DNA of 64,000 bases. Source: Chloroflexota bacterium (GTDB taxonomy: Bacteria; Chloroflexota; Dehalococcoidia; Lucifugimonadales; GCA-2722455). The notes beneath the pieces are model-generated. The model searched no databases. It worked only from the letters and a program-made list of their open reading frames with translations, and was not told the origin of the DNA. A program made the position numbers and the translations under genes. The stretch lies in NCBI GenBank assembly GCA_002722455.1, contig PBMB01000021.1:1-64000 (forward strand). The letters run 5' to 3'. The first letter of the stretch is position 1. The number at the start of each line of letters is the position of its first letter. Positions 34,110 to 42,965 of this stretch are shown one piece after another.

Positions 34110-35627
34110 TTAAAAAGTATCGCTTAATTCCTTTAATTTATTTGTGGAATCTTCTATTTTATTAAGTGAATTATTTAACTTATTTACATTTTCATTTAAT
34201 AAATTTGCTCCTTCTTCCAATTCAACAATTGCATTAGCATCTTCTATTGTTAACTGCTGCTGTTCATTAGATAGGTCAAGAATAAATGAAGAAGTCTCTT
34301 TCAGTTCTTCAAAAGAAGCCGTTAATTTATTTAATTTTTCAACAGTTACGGCATATGAATCATTACATTCTTTTGACATTTTTGTATTATTATTTGCATT
34401 AACAGAAAGTTCTTCTAATACTTCAACAATAAATGTTAAACTTGATTCAATCTTTTCTGTTGATTCTTTGCTTTTTATGCTTAAAGAGCGAACTTCGTCA
34501 GCAACAACTGAGAATCCACGACCTGCTTCACCAGCACGAGCTGCTTCAATAGCTGCATTTAACGCTAATAAATTTGTTTGTTCTGATATTTTCTTTATAC
34601 CTTCAATAATGTTTCGTATTTCTTGTGTGCTTTCAACGGTTTCAGAAATGATCAAACTGGTGCTTTCAACTTCTTCTGTTAATTGATTTACCTTTGAAAT
34701 ATTATCTTCAATCGAATCCATAGTTTCAGAAAAAACAGAATCAGTTACATTAATTTGTTCCATGTTAAAATTTGTTCGATTAACGACACTTTCTGCTGAT
34801 TCATTAATTCTTTTATTTGATTCTTTTATTTTTAAAACATTGTTTTGAGTCACTTCTGAGTCTTTGACAATATTGTGGGCAGTATCAACAAGACGATTTT
34901 TATCTTTATATAACTTAAAAGAAGTATCACTTGTTCTTCCTAAAATAGTTTTTATTAAACCGTCTTTTAGCTTTAACATATATAAGGCAGTATTGTTAGG
35001 GTCATTACTAAATACAAATTTAGAAACAGAGTCGTATTCTTCTAATAATTTTTTATTTTCATTGTGTGGTTTAATATATAAAGCGTACATAGTAATAAAA
35101 CCAGAAATAATAGATAAACTTGAAGCATAAATATTATCGAATATGAAATTTGCACCTAGAAGCACAGTAAGAGCAACACCAGTTTTAACTTCTTTTGATA
35201 AAGAAAATGAAGTTTTGTTTTCATTAATATTTTTATAAAGTTTTTCGGCTCTTTTTCTGTATTCAGGTTTTAAATATTTACGAACAGATTGATATCCGAC
35301 AATTTCTCCATTTTCTTTTATAGGTGTAACAAAAGCATCAACCCAATAAAAAGATCCATCTTTACATTTGTTTTTTACCGCTCCACGCCAAGGTTGTCCT
35401 TTTTTAATACAATTCCAAAGATCTTGAAAAGCGGCTTTTGGCATAGACGAATGTCTAACAATATTATGTCCGTGATTAATTAATTCTTCTTTTGTAAATC
35501 CAGCAATTCTACAAAAGTCATCATTAGCATAGAGAATGCGTCCCTTTTTGTCAGTTGTAGAAACTAATGAATCTTTTTCTGTTAATTTTATCTCATTATT
35601 ATTTTCTGGTGTTTTGTTAATAGCCAT
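34110..35627 (-). CDS. Aer-type PAS methyl-accepting chemotaxis protein
   Basis: The protein has 505 aa. The PAS domain (about 15-125) has the Aer features [17 protein letters not shown] and [14 protein letters not shown]. Two membrane helices lie at about 148-185 with almost no periplasmic loop. The signalling hairpin tip is at about 345-385 ([24 protein letters not shown] is its core; boundaries given rather than the full run), followed by [13 protein letters not shown]-bound flavin sensing of redox or energy is known for Aer and is inferred here. It has no other chemotaxis genes nearby. Confidence 0.92.
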   Translation of the reverse strand: MAINKTPENNNEIKLTEKDSLVSTTDKKGRILYANDDFCRIAGFTKEELINHGHNIVRHSSMPKAAFQDLWNCIKKGQPWRGAVKNKCKDGSFYWVDAFVTPIKENGEIVGYQSVRKYLKPEYRKRAEKLYKNINENKTSFSLSKEVKTGVALTVLLGANFIFDNIYASSLSIISGFITMYALYIKPHNENKKLLEEYDSVSKFVFSNDPNNTALYMLKLKDGLIKTILGRTSDTSFKLYKDKNRLVDTAHNIVKDSEVTQNNVLKIKESNKRINESAESVVNRTNFNMEQINVTDSVFSETMDSIEDNISKVNQLTEEVESTSLIISETVESTQEIRNIIEGIKKISEQTNLLALNAAIEAARAGEAGRGFSVVADEVRSLSIKSKESTEKIESSLTFIVEVLEELSVNANNNTKMSKECNDSYAVTVEKLNKLTASFEELKETSSFILDLSNEQQQLTIEDANAIVELEEGANLLNENVNKLNNSLNKIEDSTNKLKELSDTF

Positions 35628-35800
35628 GAAATCTCCACATATTTATAATGTGATTATAAACAAAAAAGTGTGTTAAAAAAGTGCTAAAGGTCAAAAAATG
35701 AAAAAGAATATTTTTAAAAATGAAAAAACGTGTAAAAAAAAGAGAACACTTTATTTTCTCTTGTAAATTAATAAATACAATTATTGTTTATTTCAATTAA

Positions 35801-36037
35801 TTAACAAATATCAATCTGACCATCTTGTTCTAAGATGACAAGAGATCCAATAAATAAATACAATTCTTTTTGTTGTTTAAAAGTTAACTCTTTGACAACG
35901 TGTTTATTTTTTCTACCTTTTTTTAAATCTTTAAATAATGTTTCAAGTTCTTGAAGAGTAATTAATGAAGTAAGGTCTTCATCTTGTGATAAAAATTTAA
36001 CTTTATTTTTTTTAATGTTGACAATAATATTAGACAT
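35801..36037 (-). CDS. Small soluble protein of unknown function
   Basis: The protein has 78 aa: beta-like N-terminus, a helix (LQELETLFKDL), a basic loop (KKGRKNKHVVKEL), then a hydrophobic strand and QDGQIDIC. No ribosome site stronger than GGTGA. No family is recognised. Confidence 0.68.
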   Translation of the reverse strand: MSNIIVNIKKNKVKFLSQDEDLTSLITLQELETLFKDLKKGRKNKHVVKELTFKQQKELYLFIGSLVILEQDGQIDIC

Positions 36038-36151
36038 TTTTCACCATAAATTAAAAGTTTTATTGAGATTATATCATATCATTTTCATTTAAAAAAAACA
36101 ATATTGCTCTTTAAGAAAGAAAATGGTACAATAAAGAAAAAAAGAGGTCTT

Positions 36152-36727
36152 ATGGACACAATTAAAGCAACTTTTTCAATAAAAAAATTTATAGATGCAG
36201 AAGAGTTATATGATTTAAATGAAAGTGGTCATTTTTTTGATAGTCAAAAAAAACCGATAAGTAAAGGCATTGATTTTAATTTATATTTAAATGGAGTAAA
36301 AATAAACGGTTACATCTGTTATTTTTCAATTTTAAAATCATTATCTCCAAATGCAATGCTAGGTTTTAGAGAAAAAAAATATGGTATATTACCAAAAGAA
36401 TCGTCATTATATATACTTAATTCAATATGTAAAATCCCTCAAGACGAAGGCATTGAAAAGGGTGTAATAGTAAGAAGAAAAAACAATACTGTTATTTGGG
36501 AGATCCCCGATGAAGAAACTCAAAAAAGATTTAAAAAAGACAAATTTGTTTTTGAAGAACAAGAATATTTAAAATTACAAGATAACATTCTTAGGTTTTT
36601 AAATAACAATGTAGATTTTGACATCATTACAAATATAAAATTAGTAGGTTGCTCAAAACAGTTTCTACAAGATGACTTAGAAGATTTTGCGAAAAAAAAT
36701 CCAGATTCATATAAGGAAATATATTAG
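36152..36727 (+). CDS. Soluble protein of unknown function
   Basis: The start was placed at ATG 36152 after AGAGG; the earlier in-frame ATG precedes the -10 box. The protein has 191 aa with an alpha/beta mix and a lysine-rich middle. TTGCTC-17-TACAAT lies at 36,099-36,132 region. No family is recognised. Confidence 0.8.
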   Translation: MDTIKATFSIKKFIDAEELYDLNESGHFFDSQKKPISKGIDFNLYLNGVKINGYICYFSILKSLSPNAMLGFREKKYGILPKESSLYILNSICKIPQDEGIEKGVIVRRKNNTVIWEIPDEETQKRFKKDKFVFEEQEYLKLQDNILRFLNNNVDFDIITNIKLVGCSKQFLQDDLEDFAKKNPDSYKEIY

Positions 36728-36732
36728 AAAAT

Positions 36733-36787
36733 CTTAAACACCGTTTAAGGATTGAGTACTTTACCTTCTAAATGAAAGGTGTATAAT
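36733..36787 (+). promoter_or_regulatory. Promoter with two dyads before the SpoIIAA-like gene
   Basis: The -35 TTTACC (36760-36765) and -10 TATAAT (36782-36787) are 16 bases apart. Between them ACCTT and AAGGT form an inverted repeat (36763-36780). Upstream, CTTAAAC-ACC-GTTTAAG (36733-36749) is a perfect dyad. A dyad placed in the spacer is typical of repressor or MerR-type control. Confidence 0.5.
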
Positions 36788-36819
36788 AAACAGCGTAAGC
36801 TTAAAATAGGAGGTTTATT

Positions 36820-37200
36820 ATGTTAGAAAGAGTGCATTTTGAAAACGAAAAAATATTTGGTTTTAAATTAACTGGTGATTATGTAAAAGAAGACCTAGAT
36901 AAATTAGCTCCAGAATTATTGAGTTTTATAAAAGAAAAAGGAGAAGTTTATCTTTATCAAGATTTAAATGATTTTGAAAGTTTGACCTTTTCAGCAGTAT
37001 TTTCAGAATTTATATTTTTCTTTAATAATCTCAAAGATTTAAAAGAGCTTACAAAAATTAAAAAAGTGGCTGTAATTAGTGAGAAGCCTTGGATTGTAAA
37101 CGCAATTAAAGTTGAAAACACATTAGATAAGAAAAACAGAGTAAGAACATTTACAAAAGACCAAGAAGAAGATATAATGAAGTTCTTTTTAGAGGAGTAA
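36820..37200 (+). CDS. SpoIIAA-like (STAS-related) protein
   Basis: The protein has 126 aa. The sequence follows the SpoIIAA-like family pattern: a beta start (KIFGFKLTGDYVKEDLDKLAPEL), GEVYLYQDLNDFESLT, a helix, then IKKVAVISEKPWIVNAI. The ribosome site AGGAGG is excellent. Family members are STAS-fold proteins of uncertain role, probably regulatory or lipid-binding. The next gene starts 4 nt downstream on the same transcript. Confidence 0.82.
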   Translation: MLERVHFENEKIFGFKLTGDYVKEDLDKLAPELLSFIKEKGEVYLYQDLNDFESLTFSAVFSEFIFFFNNLKDLKELTKIKKVAVISEKPWIVNAIKVENTLDKKNRVRTFTKDQEEDIMKFFLEE

Positions 37201-37204
37201 TATT

Positions 37205-37387
37205 TTGAAAAATGGTGTTTCTGGTAAACATATGCAATCCGAAGAACAAACTCTTTGTCGTTTAAAAACAAATGGTGTAGAGTGTCGTGGTGGCTTATTT
37301 AAAGTCCAAACTTCACGACTTGAAGAAAGCTTAGGTCATAGAGTTTATCAATGTGACAAATGTGATAAAAAATATAAATTCACTTAA
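37205..37387 (+). CDS. Small four-cysteine (zinc-ribbon-like) protein
   Basis: The protein has 60 aa. It starts with TTG at 37205, correctly spaced from the GAGGAG that ends the upstream gene; no ATG has a usable site. Cys18, Cys27, Cys50 and Cys53 (YQCDKCDKKY at the end) suggest a minimal zinc ribbon. Operon partner of the SpoIIAA-like gene, and followed by a terminator. Confidence 0.7.
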   Translation: MKNGVSGKHMQSEEQTLCRLKTNGVECRGGLFKVQTSRLEESLGHRVYQCDKCDKKYKFT

Positions 37388-37407
37388 AAAAAACAAAACA
37401 AAAACAA

Positions 37408-37435
37408 AAAAAGAGCTGAAAGGCTCTTTTTTTAT
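37408..37435 (+). terminator. Rho-independent terminator
   Basis: AAAGAGC-TGAAAG-GCTCTTT followed by T-run ends the 36820-37387 unit. Confidence 0.85.
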
Positions 37436-37507
37436 GCAAAAAACAATGCAATATTTGACATAATAATAATAATGATAAAATAAAGATAGTGAAAAGGAGA
37501 CTGTTTT

Positions 37508-37717
37508 ATGTCGAATAAAGAAATGGATGATTTTGAAAGGAAAATACTAGAAAGAACATTAGGTGTTAAAAACGATAATTTATTAAAAAAAGACACAAGT
37601 AAAACATTGTTTGAAAAAGAACAAGATTGGCAAATGGTGTTAAACAAAATAGCAGATGACGAAGATAAAAAAAGAGCCAATCAAGAGATTGACTCGAAAA
37701 ATTTAGGCAATGATTAA
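37508..37717 (+). CDS. Small acidic/charged protein of unknown function
   Basis: The protein has 69 aa, strongly charged and probably helical. AAAAGGAG precedes the ATG, and TTGACA-15-TAAAAT lies upstream at 37,455-37,480 within an (ATA)n run. It has no recognised domain. Confidence 0.72.
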   Translation: MSNKEMDDFERKILERTLGVKNDNLLKKDTSKTLFEKEQDWQMVLNKIADDEDKKRANQEIDSKNLGND

Positions 37718-37855
37718 TGATTTTTCTTTTTTGAAATCTTCAAGAATCTTATCAACACTTTCCTTTTTAAAAACAAATCCATCTTTCAATGTTGAAAAAA
37801 TGAGTTTAGAACAATAAAAAGTTGATACAAAAAGTTTTTTTTGATAAAATAACAT
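37703..37855 (-). CDS. Possible 50-residue protein
   Basis: A minus-strand ATG at 37855 opens 50 codons to TAA at 37703, giving a product with a hydrophobic N-terminal part (KLFVSTFYCSKLIF) and an amphipathic charged C-terminus (KESVDKILEDFKKEKS). GGA is directly before the ATG, too close for a normal ribosome site. The C-terminal half has normal codon use for the region. It overlaps the end of the 37508 gene by 15 bases. Confidence 0.35.
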   Translation of the reverse strand: MLFYQKKLFVSTFYCSKLIFSTLKDGFVFKKESVDKILEDFKKEKSLIIA

Positions 37856-37879
37856 TCCGTTTTGAATAGGTGTTGAAAA

Positions 37880-38518
37880 ATGTTTTCATTAAAAGGTTAC
37901 AAAGAATATCGTAAATTAGAAAGGATCTTTTCTAGTAAAGCCAGCTTATATAGTTCTTTCGGTATTAAGAAAAATCAATTCTTGGCAGAAGACGAAATAA
38001 TGTATCAATTTTTAAATACTTTCAGCTATACTAAAAGAGATTTAGCGTTAATTGATTCTTTTGAGCCATTGAAAAATAAACATGGTGAAGAATTAAAAAT
38101 GTTTGAGTTGAAAGAAGGAAAAAGATTTAAATATTTCATAGAAGGTTCTAGTAATGGATTTTCATTTGATCTATCAATAAAAAGCAGAAAGGGAATATTA
38201 GCCAATATAGGAAGAAAACTATTTAAAGACACTCGTTTTCAATTTTTCTTTTATAAGATAAGTCTTTATGCAACAAATAAGGTAGAGTCTGCTGAAGAAG
38301 GAAAAGAATCAAAGACTGAAACGTTGGCATTAATGACAGAATTGAATCACTTTACAGAACTCTTAGATAACTTTATCAAAAATCGTTATAATGAAGATGT
38401 ATTTAAAAAGAATTCAATCCTTATCTTTGATAAACATATTGAAAAAGGTGAGGAACTTTTATCCATAGGATTAAAAGAATTGAAAAAGATAGAAAGGAAA
38501 AAAGAAATGACATATTAA
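37880..38518 (+). CDS. Soluble protein of unknown function
   Basis: The protein has 212 aa, basic and rich in Lys/Phe. Central beta-like segment (KRFKYFIEGSSNGFSFDLSI) and helical ends. TTGATAAAATAACA upstream may serve as promoter. It ends at a strong shared terminator. No family is recognised. Confidence 0.8.
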   Translation: MFSLKGYKEYRKLERIFSSKASLYSSFGIKKNQFLAEDEIMYQFLNTFSYTKRDLALIDSFEPLKNKHGEELKMFELKEGKRFKYFIEGSSNGFSFDLSIKSRKGILANIGRKLFKDTRFQFFFYKISLYATNKVESAEEGKESKTETLALMTELNHFTELLDNFIKNRYNEDVFKKNSILIFDKHIEKGEELLSIGLKELKKIERKKEMTY

Positions 38519-38547
38519 AAAAGACCTCTTTCGAGGTCTTTTTTGTT
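38517..38547. terminator. Bidirectional rho-independent terminator
   Basis: AAAAGACCTC-TTTC-GAGGTCTTTT lies between convergent genes 37880 (+) and 38555 (-). Confidence 0.9.
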
Positions 38548-38554
38548 TTTTTAA

Positions 38555-39340
38555 TCAAGCAATAAAAGAAACATTTCCTTTATCGTCTTTTTCTAATGAA
38601 TCTGAGATATTATTTGCACTTTCATAATCGGCTTCTGACATAGTAATTACGTTATCTATTAAGAGCAAACTTGGAAATGGTAATAGATCAATGTTTTCAT
38701 TTCTTTTACCAAAGAACTTCTGATAAGCAATCCATTTTTGCCAAACAGTTGCGCCAAAACCTTCTTCTGCGACACAATGTTTAATTTCTTTCCAGACTTC
38801 TTTTGAGCCATTAGTTTCTTTAAATTGAAGATAGCGATGCCACAGTGTAGGGTTCCCGATCTCTAAGCATTTTAAATAAACCTTTGAATTTACATCGCTT
38901 GGTAATGTTTGAAAACTAATAACTTCGTCATATTTCAAGATGCCATTTTCCATGTAGTCACCTTTAATGTCCATATTAAGAACCTCATTAGCGTCACATA
39001 AACCAGAAACGGATTTAAAAAGAAAACGATTGTCGAGAATAAATTGGATCATATCTCTTTTTTCTTGTGATTCAGCAATGAATTCCTCTTGACGTTCTTC
39101 TGAATAACCAAAAGCTCTAAGGAAGACTTGACCTCTTCCTTCTGCATGAATAGGAAAACTTTGATTCCAATCTTTCACTGTTTTGATGTGTGTTTTTGGT
39201 TGATGCTTCTTATGTGCAACAATCTCTTTTTTGATAATTTCTTTGGTGTAAACTAATACATCACCAAATTTTGAAGACCACGCTTCATTAATTTGTTTTT
39301 CACAACCTTTTTTTGCTTTGACATTGACATAAAAACCCAT
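38555..39340 (-). CDS. Soluble protein of unknown function
   Basis: The start was placed at ATG 39340 with GAGG upstream. The protein has 261 aa: a beta-strand start (GFYVNVKAKKGCEKQINEAW), helical centre, a Trp-rich segment (VWKEIKHC...VWQKWIAYQKFFG) and an acidic C-terminus. A TTGATT-17-TAATAT promoter is present. No family is recognised. Confidence 0.8.
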   Translation of the reverse strand: MGFYVNVKAKKGCEKQINEAWSSKFGDVLVYTKEIIKKEIVAHKKHQPKTHIKTVKDWNQSFPIHAEGRGQVFLRAFGYSEERQEEFIAESQEKRDMIQFILDNRFLFKSVSGLCDANEVLNMDIKGDYMENGILKYDEVISFQTLPSDVNSKVYLKCLEIGNPTLWHRYLQFKETNGSKEVWKEIKHCVAEEGFGATVWQKWIAYQKFFGKRNENIDLLPFPSLLLIDNVITMSEADYESANNISDSLEKDDKGNVSFIA

Positions 39341-39366
39341 AAAAACCTCTCTTTCTGAACAAGACA

Positions 39367-39395
39367 ATATTATCAAAAACAAAGCATAAAATCAA
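39367..39395 (-). promoter_or_regulatory. Promoter TTGATT-17-TAATAT
   Basis: Minus-strand TTGATT and TAATAT with a 17-base spacer ending TTTTTGA, upstream of the gene starting at 39340. Confidence 0.6.
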
Positions 39396-39461
39396 GAAAA
39401 AAAAAGTTACTTGAAATGAAATAAAAAAACATTTAAAATAAGCTAGTAATAAAGGTAGGAT

Positions 39462-40277
39462 ATGAGTGTTTTAAAAGAAAATAATTGGTTATTTGCTGGT
39501 GAATCGGGAGAATCTGATAATATAATGAAATCGGATTTATTCAGTAAAAGATATTTGAGAATAAATTATGGTTCTAAAAATTCAGGTATTGTTGTTAAAT
39601 TTAATGAAGATAATTTATTAGATTTACTTCGTGTTTCGCAAGTATCAAAAGATATAATAGATTCTTTAGAAAGAATCTTGTTTTTATCAAAAAGGATAAG
39701 AGGAAGGTCGTTTATCTTTTTAGATAAAGAAATGAAAAGAAAACATAAAAGTCTTTACACTTTTTTTAACATGATAAGCTTTGGATCAATAGCTATATCT
39801 TCAAATGAATTAAATTTTGATCCTCAAGATCTAAAAAAGATAAGAAGATTTTTTTTGTCAGACAGCAGCGATTTTTTAAAAAGTAATATAAATTATGAAG
39901 AAATGAAAGAAAATCATATAAAATCATTGTATTATATTATAAAAATTAAAGAAAAAGAACTAATTAAAAAAGAAAAAGAACAAGATTATGTTAGATTTGT
40001 TTTTACGGATAACAACATAGTAATATCAGAAGATTCTAATTTAGAAATTAAAGGTGATTTTCTTGATAAGTTAAAAGTAGTTATTAAAGAGTTCTTTGAA
40101 GGAGAAATGAAAGAATTGATAAAAGCAGAAGAAAGTCGTGTAACTGATTTAAATCTGTGTTATAATCAACTCATTGAAGAATTAAGTTCCATTAAATGGA
40201 ATAAAAATGAAAAAGACTATGATTTTAAAGTCTATCTACAAATATTAAAAATAGTAACTGTAATTAAGTTCTGGTAA
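39462..40277 (+). CDS. Soluble coiled-coil protein of unknown function
   Basis: The protein has 271 aa. An alpha/beta N-terminal part is followed by a basic helical stretch (150-175), a short beta region (YVRFVFTDNNIVISEDSNL) and a C-terminal helix ending VIKFW. The layout (strands, coiled coil, strands, helix) resembles the cassette at 45.5-47.7 kb without clear sequence identity. It is the first gene of a three-gene unit ending at 42321. Confidence 0.8.
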   Translation: MSVLKENNWLFAGESGESDNIMKSDLFSKRYLRINYGSKNSGIVVKFNEDNLLDLLRVSQVSKDIIDSLERILFLSKRIRGRSFIFLDKEMKRKHKSLYTFFNMISFGSIAISSNELNFDPQDLKKIRRFFLSDSSDFLKSNINYEEMKENHIKSLYYIIKIKEKELIKKEKEQDYVRFVFTDNNIVISEDSNLEIKGDFLDKLKVVIKEFFEGEMKELIKAEESRVTDLNLCYNQLIEELSSIKWNKNEKDYDFKVYLQILKIVTVIKFW

Positions 40278-40289
40278 AGGTATTGAAAT

Positions 40290-41711
40290 ATGTTAACTAA
40301 AAATGAAATGATTGAAAAGAATACACTCTTATGTGAAGACGATAGTTTTTTAAGAACTTTGTTTGCTAATTCTCCGAATGTTTTGAGAGAGTATCTTGAC
40401 GCAAAGATTAAAGAACATAACACATTTGAAGAATACATGAATTCGGAAAGTGTGTTAAAAATATGGAAACTTCATTCTGAGTCTATTATTGACGGTAAAA
40501 TTGATCATTATTATTTTGGTCAAACAAAAGGTAAGCACTTTTCAACTTATTACAGAGAAAAAAGAGCACTATTCACATTTAGAGAGTTTATCTATCTTGC
40601 TTTTGGTGTAGATCATGGAAGTCAAAATCCACTAAAATTTGATATTTGTAGTCATGCATTATCAAAAGATAAACATTTCTTTAATTTACCTGTACCACCA
40701 GTAGTTTTGGATTTGTATTTGCCAATTGAGTTGCTCAACAAACTATATAATGATTTTGTATTCAAGAAACCGTCTTCAATGGATTATGAAGAATATTTTG
40801 ACAGAAACCAAGGTTATTGTCGAAAAGCAATAATGGACAGTCATAATCTCAAAAATCTAGAAGACGTAAAAAATGACATCCTTAATTTTATTGAAAGTGG
40901 AAATGATTTATACGATTTATATATATTAGAAGGAACAATATCAGAATCAACAGAGTATTATGAATCGTTTGCGTCAAATGGTTTTAAAACAGATTTTATG
41001 TTTGTTGCTTTTCAGCAGTTAGTTATAGAAAAAGGTTTAGACTATTTCTTAGATAAAGAAGATGTAACAAAGGATTTTTACTCTTCGCTTAAATATACTT
41101 TTTTAGCACTTTGTATAAAAACAGGTTCTGGTGATAAGTATTACTCAGAAAATTACTACAAAATAAAAGCTGCTTATGTAGCTATAAATCAATACGATAA
41201 AAAGTTTCAGAAATCTTCAACTTCTTTAACGAACTTTACTATTCCTATTCTAGTCGAAGCTTTGGATAACGGAGAAATTGATACAATTTATGCAAAACAA
41301 AGATATTATAAAAATTCAAATCTTAATAAAAAATCATTGCAGTTATTAAGAGATAATTTTGAAAAACTATCTTTTTCCAAAGAAGAAGATGCGGAAAAAA
41401 TGAAAGACATGATTTCTGAATGTCTAGTTACAAATGTTGATATTAATCCAAGTACGTTATCTAAAATGACAACAAAGAAAATGAAGTATGAACTAAAAGC
41501 AATATTTGGGGAAGATATTGAAAATACATTTGAAACGAAGCAAAATGTATTAGATTTTTATTCATTTATAGAAGAAAATAAAGAAGATCTGTTCTATTTT
41601 GAATCTAAACCTGCACTAGTAAATAAAAATAAAACAGATATATTGGCAATTTCTGATTTTAAGGAAGGCGCAGTCGAAAAACTAATCGAAGAATTTATGG
41701 GATCTAATTAA
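40290..41711 (+). CDS. Large soluble protein of unknown function
   Basis: The protein has 473 aa with no signal or membrane segment and is largely helical. HALSKDKHFFNLPVPPVVLDLYLP is a loop region (about 128-150), followed by repeated Asp/Tyr helices. It starts 12 bases after the 39462 gene and ends 1 base before 41713. No family is recognised. Confidence 0.82.
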   Translation: MLTKNEMIEKNTLLCEDDSFLRTLFANSPNVLREYLDAKIKEHNTFEEYMNSESVLKIWKLHSESIIDGKIDHYYFGQTKGKHFSTYYREKRALFTFREFIYLAFGVDHGSQNPLKFDICSHALSKDKHFFNLPVPPVVLDLYLPIELLNKLYNDFVFKKPSSMDYEEYFDRNQGYCRKAIMDSHNLKNLEDVKNDILNFIESGNDLYDLYILEGTISESTEYYESFASNGFKTDFMFVAFQQLVIEKGLDYFLDKEDVTKDFYSSLKYTFLALCIKTGSGDKYYSENYYKIKAAYVAINQYDKKFQKSSTSLTNFTIPILVEALDNGEIDTIYAKQRYYKNSNLNKKSLQLLRDNFEKLSFSKEEDAEKMKDMISECLVTNVDINPSTLSKMTTKKMKYELKAIFGEDIENTFETKQNVLDFYSFIEENKEDLFYFESKPALVNKNKTDILAISDFKEGAVEKLIEEFMGSN

Positions 41712-41712
41712 A

Positions 41713-42321
41713 ATGAAAAAAAATAATAAAAAAACAGCAAAACCTTTATGGAGAAAAATAAATCGTTGTTCTCATAGACCACCAAGAACATTTATGGAAA
41801 AAGCGCATTATAATCGTTCTAAGAAAGAAGACGTATCGCTAAAGAAAAAAATGTCTAGTAATTTTAATGGTTATGATTTAACACCACTTTTCGGATATTT
41901 AAGAAAAAATGTCGGAAAAAAATGGAACGAAGTTAAATCTAAAGCTTTGCCTAGATTACCAAAAGAAGCGACAAATGAAGAATTGTGGGAAGGTGTTGTT
42001 TATACATTAGAAGAACTTGAAGAATATAAAAAGAATATCCAGAAAAATCAGTATAATGTAGAAAGAATCATGGTAGAAAGCAAAACATTTGATGAATCTT
42101 TTCTAATGCATGCAGGAACTTTTAGGTCTGGTGATACTAGTTATTTTAGTAGTTTTTATATTGATGAAGAAGGTTTACTTCAATATGTTTGTCCTGATCT
42201 ATCACCAAATGATTTGGAAGTATATTGTCCTTGCTGCACTTGGACGTTTAACGGAGTCGTAATAAAAAAGAAAACGACAATAGAAAAAGAACAAGAAGAA
42301 AGAATAAAAGAAGGTCTATGA
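41713..42321 (+). CDS. Basic protein with a C-terminal CxxC-like motif
   Basis: The protein has 202 aa. Very basic N-terminus (first 45 residues), then DLTPLFGYLRKNVGKKWNEVKSK and a C-terminal YCPCCTWTF motif that could bind zinc together with Cys in the preceding strand (YVCPDL). Composition suggests nucleic-acid binding. The stop lies inside the terminator hairpin. No family is recognised. Confidence 0.78.
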   Translation: MKKNNKKTAKPLWRKINRCSHRPPRTFMEKAHYNRSKKEDVSLKKKMSSNFNGYDLTPLFGYLRKNVGKKWNEVKSKALPRLPKEATNEELWEGVVYTLEELEEYKKNIQKNQYNVERIMVESKTFDESFLMHAGTFRSGDTSYFSSFYIDEEGLLQYVCPDLSPNDLEVYCPCCTWTFNGVVIKKKTTIEKEQEERIKEGL

Positions 42322-42332
42322 CCTTCTTTTTT
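42304..42332. terminator. Rho-independent terminator overlapping the gene end
   Basis: AGAAGGTC-TAT-GACCTTCT with T-run. It includes the last codons of the 41713 gene and also serves the convergent 42334 gene. Confidence 0.85.
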
Positions 42333-42333
42333 A

Positions 42334-42759
42334 TTATTTTAAGCTTTTTTTATTATACAAATGTGGATTATAAATAACTTCTTTTGAATTTGAAAAATCA
42401 ATAGTCAATAGAAGCTGTTCGCTGGTGACTTCTTCAAGCCAACCTTCTTTTCCGAATAATTTCTTATTCATTGTAATTGTTGTTTTACCAACTTTTTTGC
42501 TTACAACATTTTTTTCCTTTTTTTCTGCCAATCCATTAACACATAATTGATTGATAAAATTAGTAATAATTTGTATATTATTTTTAGAATCCAAATGTTT
42601 TAAATTTTTAGAGATTAATTCCTTATCTTCCTTTGTAATAACAACCCCTTTATTTGTTTGAAATTTTAATATTTCATAAAATAAAGGAACAGATTGCTTT
42701 TTCATGTTGTGGTGAATTAAGATCTGAGTAAGGTATTTCTCCAGCCTTTTATTCTTCAT
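42334..42759 (-). CDS. Soluble helical protein of unknown function
   Basis: The protein has 141 aa, very basic. The order of helices followed by a short beta wing (KKVGKTTITMNKKLFG) would fit a winged-helix DNA-binding fold, but no family signature is recognisable. GGGG before TTTTATG gives the start. Confidence 0.72.
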   Translation of the reverse strand: MKNKRLEKYLTQILIHHNMKKQSVPLFYEILKFQTNKGVVITKEDKELISKNLKHLDSKNNIQIITNFINQLCVNGLAEKKEKNVVSKKVGKTTITMNKKLFGKEGWLEEVTSEQLLLTIDFSNSKEVIYNPHLYNKKSLK

Positions 42760-42965
42760 AAAACCCCTAATATTATCTTATCCTTAATAGCACAATAATG
42801 CTATATATTACATTTTTTAATATTTAAAAAAAATGTCAATATTTTTTAAATATGATGCTATTGATTAAATTAAAAAAAATAAGGAATATTATTAATGAAC
42901 TTTTAAAAAAAAGAAAGCATGATATAATAAATAAATAAGAATAAGATAATATCTTGGAGAAAAAA

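Noticed and set aside
34144-35483. Plus-strand open frames opposite the chemoreceptor gene (34144-34686, 34864-35130, 35289-35483)
   Set aside because: They are shadows of the 34110-35627 coding sequence, with no ribosome sites.
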